A DNA stretch of 64,000 bases, from positions 2,296,371-2,360,370 of the forward strand of contig OX422193.1 of assembly GCA_949130485.1 (NCBI GenBank), in the 5' to 3' direction. This document shows, one piece after another, positions 49,709 through 64,000 of this stretch. The first letter of the stretch is position 1. Each line of letters begins with the position of its first letter. This stretch comes from Agelas oroides (lineage: Eukaryota > Porifera > Demospongiae > Agelasida > Agelasidae). The notes below the pieces were generated by a model that was not told where the DNA came from, made no database searches, and saw only the letters and a list, made by a program, of their open reading frames with translations. The position numbers and the translations under genes are program-made.

Positions 49709-49800
49709 CCCTGTCCCTGTCTCCCTCCCTCTGTCCTTGTCTCTGTCCTTGTCCCTGTTCCTGTCCCTGTTCCTGTCCCTGTCCCCATCCCCGTCACCTC
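49709..49800 (+). repeat. CTGTCC-rich minisatellite
   Basis: Hexamer- and dodecamer-like CTGTCC(C/T) units fill this stretch. No coding context is seen. Confidence 0.75.
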
Positions 49801-50455
49801 CCTGTCCTAATGGAACTGGAATTAGCAGGGACAGAAACTACAGTCCTAAAGTATATCAGAGCTAATATGATCCCATACAACTGCATGTAGCTACAATACA
49901 ATAATTTTTGCATGCATGAACACACGTACACAACAATTATAATCCGTCTGCTAATTTCCAAAATAGGCACTGGTGCTTAGCATCCTGATATATTTTCAGG
50001 TGTAGACCTAACGGGAGTACAGAATACCTGCATGGAGTGTTGTTAATAGCACAAAACATAATGGCTTTCCAAGAAGAAAACATACAGGAAGGGCGTGAGC
50101 CTTTCACTGTATGGGTTTAGCTTGGAGGTTTCATGGTTATAATCTAAGAAACATCGGTAGCATCACACTTTTGAGTTCCTTCACAATTCTAGTTATTTGA
50201 GAGAGTCATAACACCTACCGCAGTGGGTGCCGAGTATCGGTAGGTCAAATTAAGGTCACACTACAATCGCAAGTGGACGGATGTTTCAGCCAAGAGCTCA
50301 AGTACTAGGTGAGTGACTCGGTATAACTGTTGCACGCACTCAATCAATGTGCCGTACAATTGACGCTGGTGTTACTGCATACAAGATGGAATACCTCGGT
50401 ACAAGGCCACAGAATCGGGTTAGATTCTCGTGTTCTTGGAACGGCAGGCGGGTAC

Positions 50456-51574
50456 TAGAGTAAATGACCAATTGTCGGACGGACTAATATTCGGACGCTT
50501 GTTTCAGGCAAACGAAAGGTTTTCTGCATTTCGATCTTGCGCCAGTTTGTAGACCTACTTGCATACTATTTGCAATCCAAAGATGAACTCGCTGCGGTAT
50601 CGCTTCGCGGTACTACAGGCTAACGAAATTAGCGTCCGAAAACTGCAGATTTCAGACGATACGATCAATTTTCGGACTTTGCTTATACATAAGCTGGAGA
50701 AAGGCACAGAGTTGCCAAATTCGGTAGGCAGGTACTCCTATCCTTCCCCTCACAAAGCTCCAAAGTTTGGGTTCTGCCGCACTTTGCCGATGTAATAACA
50801 AGACGTCATTCGCAGACTATCGCCTGATCAATGTTCGGACACACGTAAACAGAATTCATGCAGCAGTTAGCCTCGTACCCATGCAGGCACCTCCCCAGCC
50901 TGAGTACGAGACAATGCGGCGGTATTTACCGTGCTATAAAACAGCAATAGTGATATAAATACTTGCTACCTCTATTCTTGTGTGAATTTGCAATTGAATC
51001 AGATTCTCAGGTACTGGGACCGTCCATTATGCCTTCAGTGATAGTGTGACTAGTCTGTATGAGTATTCATATCACTATATTGTGTTTTACAGCGTGGTAA
51101 ATAGTCTGCATGGTCTCGTACCTAGGCTGGGGAGGTGCCTACATGAGTACGAGGCTAACTGCTGCATGAATTCTGCTCACGTGTGTCCAAACATTGATCA
51201 GACGATAGCCTGCGAATGACGTCTTGCTATTACATCGGCAAAGTGCAGCAGAACCCAAAATTTGGAGCTTTGTGAGGGGAAGAATAGGAGTACTTGCCTA
51301 CCGAATTTGGCAGTTCTACGCTGCTCTCCAGCTTCTATTTAAGCAAAGTTCGAAAAATTGATCGTATCGTCCGAAATCTGCAGTTTTCGGACGCTAATTT
51401 CGTTAGCCTGTAGTACCGCGAAGCGATACCGCAGCAAGTTCATCTTTGGATTGCAAATAGTACGCAAGTAGGTCTACAAACCGGCGCAAGATCGAAATGC
51501 AGAAAACGTACGTTTCGTTTGCCTGAAACAAGCGTCCGAATATTAGTCCGTCCGACAATTGGTCACTTACTCTA
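50456..51574. mobile_element. Long inverted repeat element, arms about 450 bp
   Basis: The left arm (50456-50915) and right arm (51110-51574) are inverse copies with few differences. Ends read TAGAGTAAATGACCAATTG and CAATTGGTCACTTACTCTA, so TA may be the target duplication. The inner ends contain halves of the CTCGTACCCAGGC hairpin. About 195 bp separates the arms. No transposase frame is convincing. Transcribed, it would form a very long stem. Confidence 0.8.
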
Positions 51575-52498
51575 CATACACTCTCATAAAAAGCATGAAG
51601 TTCATACTCAGTTTCATCAGAGTGTATTTCTGTGTTATTTATTTATTCTTATTTTTTAAATTTTGTATTTTAGTTCTGAACACGTGCTCAGTTTTTATTT
51701 TTATTTATTTTTTTTAGCATATATGTACAATGTACTGAGGTAAAAGTACAGACAAAGAGGAAATAGAATTATGGCGCCATTAAAACTGAGAAAAACTTTG
51801 CGAAGATAAAAATTTTCTGTGTTATTGCTGCCATGCTCCCGTACGTAGGAGCAATCACGATTCGGGCCGAAAGATATTTTGCAGGTTGCGCACAATGTAC
51901 ATTTTTCTTGTCTTGCACGGCACAGCTTTCTCCGCGGCCAGGCTTGCTGAGCAAAATTGCCTCTCGTTACCGAATCTGTTTGCATGCGTTGTTTTTTCAC
52001 TTGTGCTCCTTCCTTTCGCTATAGGCCGAGGCGTTGGTATTCCAAAAACGCTGAGATTGCGGCTCAGCTGAAACTTGCCATTGGGCCCGCGTGAATTTAG
52101 ATCAAACCAACCAGACCAGCTCCTCAAAAGTTGGTGCACGTGGGGACGAAGATCTATAGCTTTGGTTATAACATGCAATTGCAGTAGCTATACGTTCATG
52201 AATCCCATTCATTCAGGCCGCAATATGAAACTATATTGACCATGCCGTTATGGCCGGATAGTTTAGTAATGTAACAAACTGCATCAATTTCTGAGATGCT
52301 TTTGTTAATTATACCACTTCAACAGCATGTACAAAGTTGTTCTCTTGAACTCATCTCATGTTAAAAACTGCAAAGGAAATGCCAGGAATGTAGCCAAATA
52401 GCTAGGTCTTCTGAAATAAGAGACTAGCTAATGTAACTGAAGGAAAGCTTCTCAATGAACTTTCAAGAAAACCTCTTTTGTAGCATTTCTTGATCACA

Positions 52499-52594
52499 CG
52501 ATGTAGGGATGGGGCTTTGCCAATATGTTGACCTTTGCTTTCATGCGTTATCCCTACCTTGTTTGCCTACTTTTTGGCATGCCATCCCTACATC
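52499..52594. repeat. Inverted repeat hairpin with GATGTAGGGATGG ends
   Basis: CGATGTAGGGATGG at the left is mirrored by CCATCCCTACATC at the right, and an inner GGGCTTTGCCAA / TTTTTGGCATGCC pairing adds to it. A single half-site (CCATCCCTACAT) recurs at about 53676. Confidence 0.65.
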
Positions 52595-53051
52595 TTTTTA
52601 CATTTTTAAGTCTTGTTTCTGTACTTTTTTTGATGTTAATCTCAGTTACAGTTAGACCTAAGTGTAATCACAACACCAGAACTTGAAACGGCGTTGACAG
52701 TTTAGTAGTGGTTCCAGGCATGTATTAAATAATTATGTGTAATATAGCCAGCTAGAACCTGATGAAGGTCCAACCACTCTTCCTACCAAACTTTGTGAAA
52801 CCAATTTCAGTTGTCAATCACATGACGATTGACCAGCTGCAGCACAGAAACTACTATCGTACTGACAACTGACCATCCTAGCTTTGCAGTTCAATAAAGC
52901 TGTGAGTAGGCTATTTTTAGTGTAGCTACAAGTAGGCAGCTGAATGCAGCGCCTTACCTACGTAGTGTTCATAAGCCTTGCCCAATGCCGGCGGGAGGAA
53001 AAGACCGTGACAGCCATGCGTACTGCCCGCTTGCGATTTCGCTTGTGTAGT

Positions 53052-53101
53052 AGTCTCGCTTCCAGACCAACGACCGTGGTCTTTGGTCTGGGAACGAGAC
53101 T
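53052..53101. repeat. Hairpin of the CTCGTNCCCAGGC family
   Basis: AGTCTCGCTTCCAGACCAA is mirrored by TTTGGTCTGGGAACGAGACT. It is about 50 bp and nearly palindromic. Confidence 0.7.
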
Positions 53102-53324
53102 TCGTGTGCGCATGCGTACACAATTAGAAAATGGCGTCCTAAGCAACGCACAGCAGCCTCAGAGTGTTGTGAATGGCTTTTGTTGACCAGGGTGAATTTG
53201 AAGCTATGAAGACGCTGAGTGGTCGCAGAGCTCCGCGCTGTGATAAGCATCAGTTTTGTGCTAAAATTACGGTGAGTGCTTGAACCATTTTTGAGTTATT
53301 GTTGTTTGAACAAAAGTCGTAACG

Positions 53325-53480
<156 letters not shown>

Positions 53481-55213
53481 AAGAAAAATGGCACTTTTGC
53501 TAGCGCACACTTTGTGTTTAGCTGTCTTCCGCGTGGCTTTTGGCCACTTCTATGAGTCTTGCTGATCACAAAGGCACTCAAAGAGGAAGCCTGGGCGCTT
53601 AAATGAGCTTTTAGCGTGTTTGTGGTGAAGTTATACGGCTTTTGCTTAAGTATTGCATATATTGCGCGTCGGCGCCATCCCTACATAGAGAGTCTACCGA
53701 CTCTCTGATAGGCTGGCATGAATTCCCTCACTGTTTGCTCTAGCTACTCAGATGAGTGGTCTGATACTGCATGCAGTACACCTGAAGGTTCAGAATCTAC
53801 ACTGTTGATGGATTTTTGTTCCGTTGCAGTTGTAGCCACTGGTGATACAGTGGGCTATAGCTAGTTAGCACAAAGTGTTATATAACATGCAGTGTATTTC
53901 AAGGACATGAGACTACATAGGATATTCCAGAGTATCAGGTAGGCAGTCCACTACGTTACTGACTATGTATATCAACTGGTAGCCAGCTCCAATCATTGGA
54001 AGTGGTCATCAGGTTCAGAAAATACATAAGCACGTGCTATATATTATAATTCATAAAGCAGCTATTTGCATGTGTTTTTATGTTGTAAGGGTAATCAAAT
54101 ACCTTGCAGTGCAGACAAAGTGGCATCAATAATTTTTAATTATGCACACAGCAACAATCAGTAAAGTCTGAACACAATTCAGCTACCCATAAGATCTATG
54201 CTGTAATTATTGTCTCATAGACTTACACTACGTTGTGCAAGTTCCAGAATTAGATATTCTTTTTTTATCCTTCTTATGGAATACTATTCCTTTTAATATA
54301 GTTAATAGCACTTCCTATGGTGCATTTAAATCCAAGTTAAAATTGTTTTTTACCTGAACCTAGTACTTTGTTTTTGTGCTGTTGTAGCAGTTGTCGTTAT
54401 TCTTTGTGTTGTGTATCGTAATTACTGTCTTTCTTGTTTCCCTTTTCTTTTTCCTTTTTGTTCTTGTTGCTATCTGTACCTGGGGGAGCACTTATTATAG
54501 GCCCGGTCCTCTTGTGCAACCCTTTCTCTCAGAGATAAGATTATTTCAATTCAACTCAACCTTGAGGAGATGTGTACTCATTGAACTATAAATTAGGCCT
54601 CGACCACAACTGCTCATTACTTGCAACTCTGCCCATATACTAATATTGTGCAGACTATTACTAGTGATATTGTAATGAAGGTGATAAGAATAGAGTACCG
54701 GGGGTATACCGTATCAAGAGGTAGAGTTAGTGAACTTCCACATACTATTATTGTGCTATGCTAACACCAGTGGCAAATAGAATTGGATCAGTATGTACAC
54801 CAGTAGATCTTCAATCTATAGATTTGATTCCACTCTTTGTTCACCCACTCATCGCACATATGATACAAGTAAAATCGTTCTGTAATCCCCTTCACTGTAG
54901 GTTAGTCTAATTATCTGTTGTCAACATCAATGAGCATGCAGATTGAAGTCAGACTGCCTGTTTTGGAAGTTAAGACTTCCCATCAATGTGCATGGGAGGG
55001 AAAATTTTTGATTCCAAAGTTTTCCAATGACTGACACTGAGGTATAACTGAAAGTGATTATCTTTGAATTTTACAGTACTTCTTGGGAAACTGTTGCAGG
55101 TTACTTCTGCATTAGTGATAGAAGCATTTACCTTACAGTAGTCAGTAAGTCACTAACTAACAATTGTTCTATTTACTGTTGAACAGACATAGCTATTTAA
55201 CAGAATTGGAGAG

Positions 55214-64000
<8,787 letters not shown>

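Noticed and set aside
53173..53271. 33-codon exon-like frame followed by a good donor (GTGAGT)
   Set aside because: It has no similarity I recognise, and no downstream exon continues it before the SRCR gene, which has its own signal-peptide start.

Overview
This window looks like nuclear DNA of an early-branching animal, most likely a demosponge. It has many short GT-AG introns. It carries NACHT-LRR genes with CARD or death-domain N-termini, a death-domain/NB-ARC membrane protein, a multi-SRCR secreted or membrane protein, and dense short inverted-repeat elements. Sponges of the Amphimedon type have large NLR and SRCR families, but the species cannot be fixed from sequence alone, and a cnidarian or other invertebrate is not excluded. 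All five genes I can support lie on the + strand.

Layout. (1) About 1465-4698: a death-domain/TM/NB-ARC gene with a polytopic C-terminus; its first exon was not found. (2) 5429-18009: a 25-exon ankyrin-repeat gene of inversin-like type. I could join it completely in frame (4236 nt, 1411 aa). Its introns hold GT/CA microsatellites at splice sites and a Crypton-like transposon remnant. (3) 18010-21288: gene-free, with a tRNA-derived repeat. (4) 21289-26195: a two-exon CARD-NACHT-LRR gene (1206 aa) starting with a myristoylation/palmitoylation signal. (5) 26196-41740: about 15 kb without a supported gene, full of inverted repeats, a 13-unit minisatellite and tandem duplications. (6) 41757-46086: a three-exon death-domain NACHT-LRR gene (1391 aa) whose first 21 codons are a hydrophobic leader merged with a 2A ribosome-skipping motif (DVELNPGP). 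(7) 46087-55213: gene-free, with a hAT-like element, a 1.1-kb long inverted repeat and simple repeats. (8) 55214 to the window end: a signal peptide followed by SRCR domains, each made of two phase-1 exons; the gene runs off the edge. A 2.7-kb Tigger/pogo-type element carrying further elements sits between the two halves of its first SRCR domain.

How the genes fit together. Three are STAND-NTPase signalling proteins with death-fold effector modules. Each seems to reach membranes differently: a transmembrane segment, N-terminal acylation, or a 2A/signal leader. With an SRCR protein that could act outside the cell, the region reads as an innate-immune locus. That functional link is inference from domain content and position. 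The ankyrin gene may be an unrelated neighbour. No CRISPR array or convincing functional tRNA or rRNA was seen.
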